This document shows, piece after piece, positions 46,223 through 55,577 of a DNA stretch of 64,000 bases (positions are counted from its first letter, which is position 1; every line of letters starts with the position of its first letter). This DNA comes from Rhodococcus phenolicus. GTDB lineage: Bacteria > Actinomycetota > Actinomycetes > Mycobacteriales > Mycobacteriaceae. Both the position numbers and the translations under genes were made by a program. Location of the stretch: the NCBI RefSeq assembly GCF_001646785.1, contig NZ_LRRH01000020.1, positions 62,001-126,000 of the forward strand, in the 5' to 3' direction. The notes beneath the pieces were generated by a model. The model was not told where the DNA came from, ran no database searches, and saw nothing but the letters and a program-made list of their open reading frames with translations.

Positions 46223-47575
46223 ATGGCCGAACACGTGAGCGCCCACCTTCCGTCCCGAGCCGAGAACGAGGTCGTCGACCTGGTCTCGCAGCTCATCCGG
46301 TTCGACACCTCGAACACCGGTGACCCGGCGACCACCCGCGGCGAACGTGCCTGTGCCGAGTGGGTCGCGGCGCAACTCGAGGAAGTGGGCTACGAAACCG
46401 AATACGTCGAGTCCGGGCAACCCGGCCGGGGCAACGTGTTCGCACGCCTGGCCGGGGCGGACCGTAGCCGCGGCGCTCTCATGCTGCACGGTCACCTCGA
46501 CGTCGTGCCCGCCGAACCCGCCGACTGGAGCGTGCACCCGTTCTCCGGAGCCGTCGAGGACGGTTACGTGTGGGGACGCGGCGCCGTCGACATGAAGGAC
46601 ATGGTCGGCATGATGCTGGCCGTGGCACGCCGTTTCAAGGCCGAGAACATCGTCCCGCCCCGCGATCTCGTGTTCGCCTTCGTCGCGGACGAGGAGGCCG
46701 GCGGCACCTGGGGCTGCCAGTGGCTCGTCGAGCACCGCCCCGACCTGTTCGACGGCATCACCGAGGCCGTCGGGGAGGTCGGTGGTTTCTCTCTGACCGT
46801 GCCCCGGCGAGACGGCGGGGAGCGCCGCTTCTACCTCGTGGAAACCGCGGAGAAGGGGCTGGGCTGGATGCGGCTGACCGCCAAGGGGCGGGCCGGGCAC
46901 GGATCGTTCCTGCACGAGGAGAACGCGGTGACTATCCTGTCTCAGGCCGTCGCACGCCTGGGCAGCCACACGTTCCCGCTGGTGATCTCCGATTCGGTCG
47001 CCGAGTTCCTTGCCGCCGCGTCGGAGGAGACCGGCCTCGACTTCGACCCGAACTCCCCGGACATCGAAGGCACCCTCGCCAAGCTCGGCTCCATCGCCCG
47101 CATCATCGGCGCGACCTTCCGCGACACCGCCAACCCGACGATGCTGCAGGCCGGTTACAAGGCCAACGTGATTCCGCAGACCGCGCAGGCCGTCGTCGAC
47201 TGCCGCATCCTCCCCGGCCGGCTCGCAGAGTTCGAACGCGCCGTCGACGAACTGATCGGCCCGGACGTGACACGCGAGTGGATCACAAGCCTCGACTCCT
47301 ACGAGACGAGCTTCGACGGCGATCTCGTCGACGCCATGAATGCGGCGATCCTGGCGCACGACCCGCTGGGCCGGACCGTGCCGTACATGCTGTCCGCAGG
47401 CACCGACGCCAAGGCGTTCGCGAAACTCGGCATCCGGTGCTTCGGGTTCGCGCCGCTGCAGTTGCCGCCGGATCTCGACTTCGCGGCGCTGTTCCACGGA
47501 GTCGACGAGCGTGTCCCGGTCGAAGCTCTGCGGTTCGGCACCCGCGTCATGGAACACTTCCTGTTGCATTCCTGA
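46223..47575 (+). CDS. M20-family metallopeptidase (dipeptidase-like)
   Basis: The 450-residue protein has the M20 metal-binding motifs LMLHGHLDVVPA (His, Asp), GRGAVDMKD and ADEEAGG (catalytic Glu pair), and a dimerisation lid domain in the middle. It resembles Rv2141c. It should hydrolyse a small peptide or acylated amino acid in the cytoplasm. ATG at 46223 is chosen over 46193 because it gives the family N-terminus (MAEHVSAHLPSRAENEVVDL). The next gene encodes a PEBP-family protein, as in Rv2141c-Rv2140c. Confidence 0.92.
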   Translation: MAEHVSAHLPSRAENEVVDLVSQLIRFDTSNTGDPATTRGERACAEWVAAQLEEVGYETEYVESGQPGRGNVFARLAGADRSRGALMLHGHLDVVPAEPADWSVHPFSGAVEDGYVWGRGAVDMKDMVGMMLAVARRFKAENIVPPRDLVFAFVADEEAGGTWGCQWLVEHRPDLFDGITEAVGEVGGFSLTVPRRDGGERRFYLVETAEKGLGWMRLTAKGRAGHGSFLHEENAVTILSQAVARLGSHTFPLVISDSVAEFLAAASEETGLDFDPNSPDIEGTLAKLGSIARIIGATFRDTANPTMLQAGYKANVIPQTAQAVVDCRILPGRLAEFERAVDELIGPDVTREWITSLDSYETSFDGDLVDAMNAAILAHDPLGRTVPYMLSAGTDAKAFAKLGIRCFGFAPLQLPPDLDFAALFHGVDERVPVEALRFGTRVMEHFLLHS

Positions 47576-47605
47576 AGACCCCGCCCCACAAGGAAAGGAC
47601 CCCCG

Positions 47606-48148
47606 ATGGCGTTCGATTACGACCCGTACGAGTTTCTCCCGAAGCTGCCCACGTTCCAGGTGACCAGCGAGGACTTCGCCGAAGGTGAGGAGTGGAAGCT
47701 CGCACAGGCCAGCGGCGCGTTCGGGATCCCGGGCGGCGGCGACGTGTCGCCGCAGCTGTCGTGGTCCGGGTTCCCCGCCGAGACGAAGAGCTTCGCGGTG
47801 ACGGTGTTCGATCCCGATGCGCCGACCGCGTCGGGCTTCTGGCACTGGGCCGTCGCGAACATCCCCACAACGGTCACCGCGCTGCCTGCGGGCGCCGGCA
47901 GCGCCGAGGGGAAGGGGCTGCCGGCCGAGGCGGTCACGCTCCGCCACGACGGCGGCGCCCCCGGTTTCATCGGTGCCGCCCCGCCGGCCGGTCACGGCCA
48001 TCACCGTTACATCGTCGCCGTGCACGCTCTGGACGTCGAGACGATCGACGGGCTGACCGCCGACTCGAGCCCGGCGTTCCTCGGTTTCAACGTCTTCGGG
48101 CACGCCGTCGCGCGCGCGTTGCTGACGGGCACCTACGAGGTGAAGTAG
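47606..48148 (+). CDS. YbhB/YbcL (PEBP) family protein
   Basis: The 180-residue protein has the PEBP signatures [19 protein letters not shown] and [15 protein letters not shown], which form the anion-binding pocket. It matches Rv2140c in context and length. PEBP proteins bind phosphorylated ligands or lipids; the bacterial role is unclear. ATG at 47606 follows AAGGAAAGGA, 30 bases after the peptidase stop. A strong hairpin terminator follows. Confidence 0.92.
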   Translation: MAFDYDPYEFLPKLPTFQVTSEDFAEGEEWKLAQASGAFGIPGGGDVSPQLSWSGFPAETKSFAVTVFDPDAPTASGFWHWAVANIPTTVTALPAGAGSAEGKGLPAEAVTLRHDGGAPGFIGAAPPAGHGHHRYIVAVHALDVETIDGLTADSSPAFLGFNVFGHAVARALLTGTYEVK

Positions 48149-48193
48149 CCCGTTTACCGGGCCGTCCGCGACAGACGGCACGGCCGTGATGAC

Positions 48194-48226
48194 GGGTCGT
48201 GCTCTGTGTCGAACAGAGCACGACCC
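48194..48226. terminator. Perfect 14-bp hairpin between PEBP and DUF389 genes
   Basis: GGGTCGTGCTCTGT (48194-48207) pairs perfectly with ACAGAGCACGACCC (48213-48226) around a 5-base loop. It lies between convergent genes and should terminate both. Its sequence is unrelated to the three repeat families. Confidence 0.85.
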
Positions 48227-48254
48227 GGCCCGGCCGGGCCACCGGCCGGGCGGG

Positions 48255-49217
48255 TCACAACATTCGGCGTCGGCGATCGAGGGCATGGAAGCGGCGCACG
48301 GACACCCGCGACCATGCGGCCTGCTGAACGGCCAGAGTGGCCCAGCCGGCCAGCGCCATTCCGGACAGGTTGAGACCGAGCTGCAGCGTGCTGCCCCAGA
48401 TTTCCTCGCCGGCGCCGAACGCGAGACCCAGGCCGACGTTGCCCGCCGCCGGGACCGTCGTCACCGAGATGAACACACCGGACAACCCACCGAGCTTGGA
48501 CGAGGTCAGCGACAGCACCCCTGCCGCCGCCGCGATCATCGCGACGATGAACGACCACTTGTCCGGGGTGTAGATGAAGGCCGTCTCGGGTCGCGGTCCC
48601 GTGATGTCCTCGAGCGTCACCCAGCCCAGTAATCGTCCGGCCAGGGCGGCCAGCGCGGTGATGGCGATCGCCACCACGAACCCGGCCACCAGGGTGCGTA
48701 CTGCCGTGGCCAGCAGGACGAAGCGGCGCTTGACCAGAGCGACGCCGAGAGCGGCGATCGCACCGAACTCGGGTCCGAGCACCATCGCACCGATGACCAG
48801 GATCTGCGAATCGGTGATGATCGCGATGCCGGCCAGGAGCGTGGCCATGGTCATGAAGCTGAGATAGGTCCAGTTCAGCTCGACGTCTTCGTAGGAACGC
48901 TGCGCGACCTCCGCCCACACGACGGCGTCGGCACTGCTCCCCGGAGTGCGCAACTCCGCGTCGAACCCGCTGCGCGAAAGCCAGGCATGCACCGGTTCGA
49001 TCTCGATCGTGCCGAGGCGATGCAGCCCGATCGCCCGGAACTGCTCGATCAGGTCGTTGGCCGCCTCCCGCGCAACGTCTGCGTGCACGACGTCGCCGGC
49101 CGGGCGCAGCGCAGCGCCGTGCAACACCGCGAGGCCGCTGACCCCGGTGTCGTCGCGGAGGATACGAACCGTGTCCTCGGTCAGATCGGTCGGCGAGAGG
49201 ATCCGTAGGTGCAGCAT
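48255..49217 (-). CDS. DUF389 family membrane protein
   Basis: The 320-residue protein has a cytoplasmic N-terminal domain (MLHLRILSPTDLTEDTVRIL) of about 120 residues and some six membrane segments with the DUF389 patterns GIAIITDSQILVIGAMVLGPEF and ITVTTVPAAGNVGLGLAF-like (here FISVTTVPAAGNVGLGLA). Function is unknown. ATG at 49217 was chosen; the in-frame extension to 49313 runs through the pyrD terminator. A short palindrome GGGACA-GTGTCCC lies just upstream (49219-49230) and may be an operator or part of the promoter. Confidence 0.85.
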   Translation of the reverse strand: MLHLRILSPTDLTEDTVRILRDDTGVSGLAVLHGAALRPAGDVVHADVAREAANDLIEQFRAIGLHRLGTIEIEPVHAWLSRSGFDAELRTPGSSADAVVWAEVAQRSYEDVELNWTYLSFMTMATLLAGIAIITDSQILVIGAMVLGPEFGAIAALGVALVKRRFVLLATAVRTLVAGFVVAIAITALAALAGRLLGWVTLEDITGPRPETAFIYTPDKWSFIVAMIAAAAGVLSLTSSKLGGLSGVFISVTTVPAAGNVGLGLAFGAGEEIWGSTLQLGLNLSGMALAGWATLAVQQAAWSRVSVRRFHALDRRRRML

Positions 49218-49272
49218 GGGGACAGTGTCCCTGCTCCCGGTCTCGTCGCCGGCCGATTCGTCTCCGGCGCGG

Positions 49273-49310
49273 CGCCGTGGCGACCACGTGTCGACGAGGT
49301 CGCCACGGCG
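49273..49310. terminator. Hairpin terminator downstream of pyrD
   Basis: CGCCGTGGCGACC (49273-49285) is perfectly complementary to GGTCGCCACGGCG (49298-49310). It starts 13 bases after the pyrD stop on the minus strand, so it should end the lppL-DUF5703-pyrD transcript. Confidence 0.85.
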
Positions 49311-49323
49311 CACGCGGCAGGGA

Positions 49324-50388
49324 TCAGCGCCCCGCGCCGACCGCCTCGGCGATCGACCCGTAGCCCGAGGCCCGGAGCTTGCGGGCCAGGCCCTTGTGGA
49401 TGCGGCGTGTCCAGAAAGGGCCGCCGTAGATGAATCCGGTGTAGCCCTGGATCAGCGACGCCCCGGCCAGGATTCGCTCCCACGCCTGCTCGACCGTTTC
49501 GATACCACCGACCGACACCAGCACCAGCCGGTCACCGACGCGGGCGTGCAGGCGGCGCAGTACCTCGAGGGAGCGCTCCGCGACCGGCGCCCCGGACAGC
49601 CCGCCCGCGCCGATCTCCTCGATCCGTGCGGCGTCTGTGCGCAGCCCGTCACGGCGGATCGTGGTGTTGGTCGCGACGATGCCGGCCAGGCCCAGCTCGA
49701 CCGCCAGATCGGCGACGGCGTCGACGTCCTCGTCCGACAGGTCGGGCGCGATCTTCACCAGCACCGGCACGGTCACGGTGGCCAGCACCGCCGAGAGCAG
49801 CGGACGCAACGACTCGACCGCCTGCAGATCCCGCAGACCGGGGGTGTTGGGAGAGGACACGTTGACGACGACGAAGTCCGCGAGCGGACCCAGCAGTTGC
49901 GCGCTCTCCGTGTAGTCGGCCACGGCCTCGTCGGCGGGCACGATCTTGGTCTTGCCGATGTTCGCGCCGATCGGCACGGTCCGCAGACGCTGCCGCAGCT
50001 GGTTGGCGGCCTCCCCGGCGCCGTGATTGTTGAAGCCCATCCGGTTGATGAGACCGCGGTCCTCGGGCACCCGGAACAGCCGCGGCGCCGGATTGCCCGG
50101 CTGCGCCTGCGCGGTGACGGTGCCGATCTCGGCGAATCCGAACCCGAGCGGACCCCACACGTCGGCGCCGGTGGCGTCCTTGTCGAATCCCGCGGCCAGA
50201 CCCAGCGGTGCCGGGAACGGCACACCGAACACGGTGTTGCGCAGCACCGGGTCGTTCACGACGAGGACCTTCGACACCAGCGTCCGCAGCGGCGCGAAAC
50301 GCGTCACCAGTTGCATCGCGAGAAACGCGAGATGGTGAATGCGTTCCGGCGGCACCAGGAACATCAGTTTCAGGACATAGCGATACAC
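49324..50388 (-). CDS. pyrD: Dihydroorotate dehydrogenase, class 2 (quinone)
   Basis: The 354-residue FMN enzyme oxidises dihydroorotate to orotate in pyrimidine synthesis, reducing membrane quinone. [14 protein letters not shown] contains the catalytic Ser of class 2 enzymes, and [10 protein letters not shown] and GIVATNTTI bind FMN/substrate. The N-terminal helix pair ([21 protein letters not shown] region) is the class 2 membrane-association domain. GTG at 50388 is preceded by GGGAG at 6-7 bases. It is the last gene of a minus-strand operon, in the Rv2139 position. Confidence 0.95.
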   Translation of the reverse strand: MYRYVLKLMFLVPPERIHHLAFLAMQLVTRFAPLRTLVSKVLVVNDPVLRNTVFGVPFPAPLGLAAGFDKDATGADVWGPLGFGFAEIGTVTAQAQPGNPAPRLFRVPEDRGLINRMGFNNHGAGEAANQLRQRLRTVPIGANIGKTKIVPADEAVADYTESAQLLGPLADFVVVNVSSPNTPGLRDLQAVESLRPLLSAVLATVTVPVLVKIAPDLSDEDVDAVADLAVELGLAGIVATNTTIRRDGLRTDAARIEEIGAGGLSGAPVAERSLEVLRRLHARVGDRLVLVSVGGIETVEQAWERILAGASLIQGYTGFIYGGPFWTRRIHKGLARKLRASGYGSIAEAVGAGR

Positions 50389-50431
50389 GAAAACTCCCTG
50401 CAAACCCGGCCGGCACGGTCCGGGGTCGGTG

Positions 50432-50683
50432 TCAACGAACGGTCGGTTCGGGAACGTGATGATCGGTCTTGCGGCGGCGCAGCAGCACCCGGCGGCTCCC
50501 GTCCGGGTACAACCGCACCCGGCTCAACTCCCAGCCGTGGAACTCGGCCGAGATCGCCAACCGCATGGATGCACTGACCCTCGACACGTCCGGCGGCAAC
50601 AGCAACGGAACGTACTCGTAGGTGTCGTTGCTGGTGTCCCAATCGACGGGAAGCCGGGTGAACCGGCGTCCGGCAACTGTCAT
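50432..50683 (-). CDS. DUF5703 family protein
   Basis: The 83-residue protein has the DUF5703 pattern [18 protein letters not shown], then [22 protein letters not shown]. It occupies the place of Rv2137c. Its ATG overlaps the stop of the upstream lipoprotein gene (ATGA), so the two are coupled. Function is unknown; the small size and basic C-terminus are consistent with an accessory or RNA-binding role, which is only a guess. Confidence 0.85.
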   Translation of the reverse strand: MTVAGRRFTRLPVDWDTSNDTYEYVPLLLPPDVSRVSASMRLAISAEFHGWELSRVRLYPDGSRRVLLRRRKTDHHVPEPTVR

Positions 50684-51696
50684 GACTCGCCCCCGATCGG
50701 GATCCGCTGCACACCGTCACCGGTCGCCGAGCCGATCACCAACACCGCATCGTCCGGATCGACGGATACCGAGTCGGGCTGCCGCACCGTCGCATAGCGC
50801 TGCTTCTCCCTCGGGATCCCGGTCGACAGATCGTAGCCCACGACCTCGTTGGTTCCGGTCAACGTCACCCACACCAGATCGCGCGCCTCGTCGTACGCGA
50901 CGCCGTAGACGCCGGCGCCGGCCGGATAGCGTTGCCGCAACACGAGCGTGTCCAGTGTGTAGACGAGCAGTTCGTCGTCCTCGGTGTCGGTGACCACGAC
51001 CCGGCCGAACGGGTCGGACACCATCTGGGTGGCACCCTCACCGGCCCGCAGCGCCAACCGTAGTCGCTCGTCGGCCAGGTTCAGTTCGGTGATCGAGGTC
51101 TGATGCCGGTCCAGCGCCGCCACGTCGTCACCGGCGGCGACGAGCACGTCGACGGAAACGAGACCGGTGATCGTGGACTCGACGGTCCCGGATTCCGGAT
51201 CGAGGATGCGGACGGTGCCGTCGGCGGTGCCGACGACCCAGCGACCGTCCGGCAGAACCGTGACCGCCTGGGCGGCGCCCTCGACCGGGACCTCGGTGAC
51301 CTCACCCGACTCGGCGTCGATGCGCAGCACCGCCCCCGCAGCGGGAGCGAGGACCTGACCGTCCGGCCCCGGGACCACCGTCACCGCGTTCCGCGGCAGC
51401 GTCACCGGGCGCGGCTCGCTGTCGGTCGCGGAGGATGTGAGCAGCAGCCGCGTGCCCTCGTCGACGAGCAGGGCGACGACATCGGTGCCGGGTGCCAGTG
51501 CGAGCGCAGCGACACCGGTGCCCACCTGCTGCACGGCGCCCGCCGGCGGTGCGGTGGGCACGGGCGCGACCAGCGGGGTCGCCGGCTCGCGGGTCGGCAC
51601 CTTCTCCGTGTCGGTGTCCGAGGAACAACCGGTGACCAGCGCGACCGCAAGTCCCACCGCCACCGCGGTCGCACGCACTGCCGGTCTACCCATCAT
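50680..51696 (-). CDS. LppL-like lipoprotein with beta-propeller
   Basis: The 338-residue protein has a signal peptide ending in lipobox VTGC (Cys near residue 24), a Pro/Ala linker, and a seven-bladed-propeller-like region with repeated patterns such as GRWVVGTADGTVRILD, DPFGRVVVTDTEDDELLVY and EARDLVWVTLTGTNEVVGYD. It corresponds in position to lppL (Rv2138). It should be anchored on the outer membrane face of the cytoplasmic membrane and may bind a ligand or protein. ATG at 51696 or 51693; GAGGAG lies upstream. Confidence 0.82.
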   Translation of the reverse strand: MMGRPAVRATAVAVGLAVALVTGCSSDTDTEKVPTREPATPLVAPVPTAPPAGAVQQVGTGVAALALAPGTDVVALLVDEGTRLLLTSSATDSEPRPVTLPRNAVTVVPGPDGQVLAPAAGAVLRIDAESGEVTEVPVEGAAQAVTVLPDGRWVVGTADGTVRILDPESGTVESTITGLVSVDVLVAAGDDVAALDRHQTSITELNLADERLRLALRAGEGATQMVSDPFGRVVVTDTEDDELLVYTLDTLVLRQRYPAGAGVYGVAYDEARDLVWVTLTGTNEVVGYDLSTGIPREKQRYATVRQPDSVSVDPDDAVLVIGSATGDGVQRIPIGGES

Positions 51697-51842
51697 GTTG
51701 CTCCTCGCTGTCACCGTCGACCCGACGCGCGCCACCCCGACGGGAGACGCGCCTCGCTCCAGTGTTCCTGATCGGCTCGCGGGCACCGAAGCCGCCTCGG
51801 CGCGGCCCCGTCGAATGTGACGGAGGCGACGCGAGCCGGGGT

Positions 51843-52712
51843 TCAGCCGGTGACCGCGATCGACGGGCCCGGCCGATCCCGCCGAGGCAGCACCAGGGGA
51901 GTGCCCGTGGCGGGGTCGGTGCTCACCTGCACCGGATACGCGTAGACGCGGCTGAGCAGCTCCTCGGTGAGCACCTCGCCTGCGAGCCCGTCCGCGACGA
52001 CCCGGCCGTGCTCGAGCACACACACCCGGTCGGCGTACGCCGCGGCGAGCCCCAGGTCGTGCAGCACCACGACGACGGCGTGCCCGTGATCGGCGCGTGC
52101 CCGCACCACCTGCATCACCGCTTCCTGATGCCCCAGATCCAGAGCGGCGGTCGGCTCGTCGAGCAGCAGAGTCTCGGTGTCCTGCGCGAGCACCCGCGCC
52201 AACGCGACCCGGGCACGTTCACCCCCGGACAGGGCCGGGAACGGGCGGTCCTCCAGGTGCGCGACGTCGCATTCGGCCAGGGCGGAGGCCACCAGGGCGT
52301 CGTCGTCGCTCTGCCGCGCGGTCCGTGCCCACGCCGCGCGTCCCATCCGCACCACCTCACCGGCGGTGAACGGGAAGCCGACCGTGTGTTGCTGCGGGAG
52401 CACGGCGCGGCGGCGGGCCAGCGCGACCGGTACCCAGTCGTCGAGCGGCCGCCCGTCGACCTCGACACGCCCGGCCGAGATCGGATGATCACCGGTGAGG
52501 GCGGCCAGCAGCGTGGATTTGCCGGCGCCGTTCGGTCCGACCAGCGCGAGCACCTCGCCGACCCGCACCTCGAGATCGACATCGTGCAGGATCTGCCGGT
52601 CGCCGCGTTGCAGCCGCACACGGGTCGCGCGCGTCGTCACCGAGCCCGGACCGGACCGTTCCGGGACCTGCCGGTCGTCGCGCCACCGGCCGAACAGGCG
52701 AGGCCCGCTCAC
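51843..52712 (-). CDS. hmuV: Heme ABC transporter ATP-binding protein
   Basis: The 289-residue ATPase has Walker A GPNGAGKST, signature LSGGERARVALARVLAQ, Walker B LLLDEPTAAL and switch His in VLHDL. The segment ARRRAVLPQQHTVGFPFTAGEVV is characteristic of HmuV. It powers heme import with HmuU and HmuT. GTG at 52712 overlaps the hmuU stop (GTGA). A 146-base gap follows before the divergently read part of the lppL promoter. It is the last gene of the hmuO-hmuT-hmuU-hmuV operon. Confidence 0.93.
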   Translation of the reverse strand: MSGPRLFGRWRDDRQVPERSGPGSVTTRATRVRLQRGDRQILHDVDLEVRVGEVLALVGPNGAGKSTLLAALTGDHPISAGRVEVDGRPLDDWVPVALARRRAVLPQQHTVGFPFTAGEVVRMGRAAWARTARQSDDDALVASALAECDVAHLEDRPFPALSGGERARVALARVLAQDTETLLLDEPTAALDLGHQEAVMQVVRARADHGHAVVVVLHDLGLAAAYADRVCVLEHGRVVADGLAGEVLTEELLSRVYAYPVQVSTDPATGTPLVLPRRDRPGPSIAVTG

Positions 52713-53794
52713 GCCCACCCTCCCTGGCTCGCGCGGGTGCGGCGCAGCATCCAGAAGAACACCGGACCGCCGACCAGCGCAGTGAGCATGCCCAGCGGCA
52801 GATCGGCGTTGGGGACCAGGGTGCGGGCACCGAGATCGGCGGCGAGCAGCGTCGCCGCGCCACACAGGGCGCTCGCGCAGATCAGGCGCCGATGCGCGGG
52901 CCCGAGGACCATGCGCATCAGGTGTGGCACGACGAGCCCCACGAACAGGATGATGCCGGTGAACGCGACCGCCGCCGAGACCAGCACCGCGACGATCACG
53001 ATCGCGGCCTGCCGTACACGCTCGACGTCGACACCCAGATGCCGGGCCACGGATTCGCCCAGCGACAGCAGATCCAGCTTCGGGGCGAGCACGATCGCCG
53101 CGGCGATCCCGGCGAGCGCCAGCGGTGCGACGATCGACACGATCTCCCAGGTGGCGCCGCCGAGGCTGCCGAGCTGCCAGAACACGATCTGATCGCGGGC
53201 CGCCGGATCGGCGACGAAGGTGAACAGCGCGATGAGTCCACCCGCGACCGCGTTCACGGCGACACCGGTGAGAATCACCGTGACGACCTCGGTGCGGCCG
53301 TTCGACCGCGACAACGCATAGACCACGGCGGTGGTGATCAGACCCGCCACGAACGCGGCTCCGGCGAGCGCCCAGCCCGCGGTGAACGCGCCTCCCAGCA
53401 CGATCACGAGCGACGCGCCGACCGCGGCACCGGACGAGACACCGATGACGCCGGGTTCGGCGAGGGGATTGGCGAACACCCCCTGCAGCAGCGCCCCGGC
53501 GCAACCGAGGGCGGCACCGACCAGCATCGCCAGCACGACCCGCGGGAAACGCACCTGCCACAACGTGACGTCACCGGCCGGATGCGCCGGCATCGGCCCC
53601 AGATCGAGCCCGATGCGGTGCAGCAGACTGCCGATCACCTCGGCCGGGCTGGTCGGCACCTGACCGAGACACGCGGACACCAGGGCCAGCGCGACCAACG
53701 TCACGATCAGCCCGACGAACACCACGGTGCTGCGCCGGGCGCCCGCTTCCTTCTTGCTTCCCGGCGTCGCAGTGCTGTCGGTGACCGCCGTCAT
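52709..53794 (-). CDS. hmuU: Heme ABC transporter permease
   Basis: The 361-residue protein has about nine to ten membrane segments and the BtuCD/FecCD patterns LWQVRFPRVVLAMLVGAALGCAG and GVFANPLAEPGVIGVSSGA, then FVGLVVPHLMRMVLGPAHRRL. It forms the membrane channel for heme. ATG at 53794 overlaps the hmuT stop. The extended upstream frame is antisense-shifted reading of hmuT and was rejected. Confidence 0.94.
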   Translation of the reverse strand: MTAVTDSTATPGSKKEAGARRSTVVFVGLIVTLVALALVSACLGQVPTSPAEVIGSLLHRIGLDLGPMPAHPAGDVTLWQVRFPRVVLAMLVGAALGCAGALLQGVFANPLAEPGVIGVSSGAAVGASLVIVLGGAFTAGWALAGAAFVAGLITTAVVYALSRSNGRTEVVTVILTGVAVNAVAGGLIALFTFVADPAARDQIVFWQLGSLGGATWEIVSIVAPLALAGIAAAIVLAPKLDLLSLGESVARHLGVDVERVRQAAIVIVAVLVSAAVAFTGIILFVGLVVPHLMRMVLGPAHRRLICASALCGAATLLAADLGARTLVPNADLPLGMLTALVGGPVFFWMLRRTRASQGGWA

Positions 53795-54810
53795 TCCTGC
53801 GCCTGCGGGTAGAGCGCCTCGGAGAGTGCCGCCAGGACCTTGCCGGTGTCCGGCCCGAAGCTCAGCAGCAGCGAATCGTCCATGTCGACGATGCTGCCGT
53901 CCTTCCCCGCGGGTGTCTGCTCGACACCGGGCAGTGCGGCGAGACCCTCGGGTCCGCCGACCGACTCGAGGCTGCGCGTCATGATCAGGATCACGTCGGG
54001 CGCGGAGGCGATCATCGCCTCGCTGGTGATCGGGGTGAACTCGGCGCTGAGACCCGCGACCGTCCCGGCGTCCTTGCCGCCGAGCGCACCGATCAGCGCG
54101 TCGGCGCCCGACCCGGGTCCGCCGAGCATCTTGATCGCCGATCCCCGCAGATAGAGGAACGCCACGGTCGGTTCGGGATGGTCCGCTGGGATCGACGCCG
54201 ACGCCGCGGCGATCTCCTCCTCGGTGCGCTGCACGAGCGCGGCCCCCTCGTCGGGTACGCCCAGCGCCGCGGCGACCGCTTCGATTCCCGGGGCCACCGT
54301 GTCGAGCGTGCGGGCCGGGTCGACGAACACCACCGGGATCCCGGAGGCCCGCAACTGTTCCTGCACGGCGAGCGGGCCGACGGACGTGTCGGTCAGCACC
54401 ACGGTCGGGTCGAGCGCCAGGATCGCCTCGGCGTTCAGGCCGTGCCCGCCCGGAGTGACGTTCGGCAGATGCTCCGACGCCGGGAAGCTCGCCGTCGAAC
54501 GGCCCACCAGGTTGTCGCCGAGACCGAGGGAGAACACGGTCTGGGCGAGAGTGCCGGAACGGTCGGCGGTGACGATGCGGGAGACATCGGTGACGGTGAC
54601 GTCGACGCCGTCGAAGCTGCGGACCGTCGCGGGCAGGGAGGGGACCGGGTCCTCCGCGACGGGCCGCGGATCCCGGTCGGCGATCACCGCCGTGCGCGCC
54701 CCGGTGCCGGTCCCCGAACCAATGTCGGCTCCGGTGCTGCACCCGGCGACGCCGAGCACCGTCACCAACGGAAGGAGAAGGAACAGAATGCGACGACGGA
54801 AGCGGCTCAT
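53791..54810 (-). CDS. hmuT: Heme-binding lipoprotein (ABC transporter substrate-binding protein)
   Basis: The 339-residue protein has a lipoprotein signal peptide with lipobox VAGC (Cys near residue 24) and the periplasmic-binding fold of HmuT: GLGDNLVGRSTASFP, HGLNAEAILALDPTVVL and GSAIKMLGGPGSGADALI. It captures heme at the outer membrane face and delivers it to HmuUV. ATG at 54810 overlaps the stop of hmuO. It is unlike the siderophore-type lipoprotein at 10783. Confidence 0.92.
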   Translation of the reverse strand: MSRFRRRILFLLLPLVTVLGVAGCSTGADIGSGTGTGARTAVIADRDPRPVAEDPVPSLPATVRSFDGVDVTVTDVSRIVTADRSGTLAQTVFSLGLGDNLVGRSTASFPASEHLPNVTPGGHGLNAEAILALDPTVVLTDTSVGPLAVQEQLRASGIPVVFVDPARTLDTVAPGIEAVAAALGVPDEGAALVQRTEEEIAAASASIPADHPEPTVAFLYLRGSAIKMLGGPGSGADALIGALGGKDAGTVAGLSAEFTPITSEAMIASAPDVILIMTRSLESVGGPEGLAALPGVEQTPAGKDGSIVDMDDSLLLSFGPDTGKVLAALSEALYPQAQE

Positions 54811-55481
54811 GATCGCGGCGTCGCCACCCGATAGCTGTCGAGGTTGTCACCGAGGTCGGCGAACAGGTCGCGGTTGAGGCCGAACACCAGGTTCGCCTCG
54901 TCGATCACGGCCTGCTGCTGGGCGCTGTCGAGGGGCGCGGCGTCGAGCTTCGCGCGGTACGCGTCCTTGAACGGTTTCGTCTTCGGGATGTCGTCGAAGA
55001 TGTAGAAACGCAGGCCGTCGCGTTCGTAGCCGTAGGCCCGCTCGAGCATGCGGCGGATGATCTGGCCGCCGGACAGATCACCCAGGTAACGCAGGTAGTG
55101 GTGGGCGAGGTACGCCTCGGGAGAGGTCGCGGCGACCTCCTCGAGCCGCTGCACGTACCGCTCGGTGGAGGGCAGCGGCGCGGCGGTGGCACGCCAGTCG
55201 TCACCGAGCAGGAACTGCAGGTCGGCCTCGAGCGCGGCGGTGCGCAGCAACTCGTCGGCGAGGAACGGGCCGACGATCGCGTCGTCGGCGTACCCGGCGC
55301 CGATCCGCTCGAGCGCCTCGTAGATGAACCAGGACTGAGCCAGCAGGGCGGCGTATCCGGCGGTGTCGAGCTGCCCGGCGAGCAGCTCGGTGACGAACGC
55401 CGAGTTCTCGGTCTCGCTGTGTGCCGCGGCGGTGCCGGTTTTGATGCGCTCGGCGAACCCGGCAACCTCGGTGGCGGTCAT
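54807..55481 (-). CDS. hmuO: Biliverdin-producing heme oxygenase
   Basis: The 224-residue alpha-helical enzyme has the proximal heme ligand in AAAHSETE (His near residue 21) and the distal-helix motif LGDLSGGQIIRR. It degrades heme to biliverdin, CO and iron, using the heme imported by the downstream hmuTUV genes, with which it overlaps (ATGA). An IdeR-like half site lies upstream. ATG at 55481 gives the usual length. Confidence 0.95.
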   Translation of the reverse strand: MTATEVAGFAERIKTGTAAAHSETENSAFVTELLAGQLDTAGYAALLAQSWFIYEALERIGAGYADDAIVGPFLADELLRTAALEADLQFLLGDDWRATAAPLPSTERYVQRLEEVAATSPEAYLAHHYLRYLGDLSGGQIIRRMLERAYGYERDGLRFYIFDDIPKTKPFKDAYRAKLDAAPLDSAQQQAVIDEANLVFGLNRDLFADLGDNLDSYRVATPRS

Positions 55482-55522
55482 GTGCTCTCCCTGCTGTAGC
55501 CAACCCGAACCTACCGAGCAGG

Positions 55523-55531
55523 GTAACCTAA
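55523..55531 (-). promoter_or_regulatory. IdeR/DtxR-like half site upstream of hmuO
   Basis: On the minus strand TTAGGTTAC matches the left half of the IdeR consensus at 8 of 9 bases, 42 bases upstream of hmuO. The right half is poorly conserved, so binding is uncertain. A second GTAGGTTCG-like half follows closely (55509-55517). Iron control of heme degradation would be expected. Confidence 0.4.
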
Positions 55532-55577
55532 CTTTTCGAGGGTGCGCGAGGGAGGTTTCGTGTCCCGGGCAGCGGTT

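Noticed and set aside
51774-51839. Long-range inverted repeat GGCTCGCG/CGCGAGCC between hmuV and lppL
   Set aside because: Only 8 bases per arm separated by about 50 bases in very GC-rich DNA; this is easily random.
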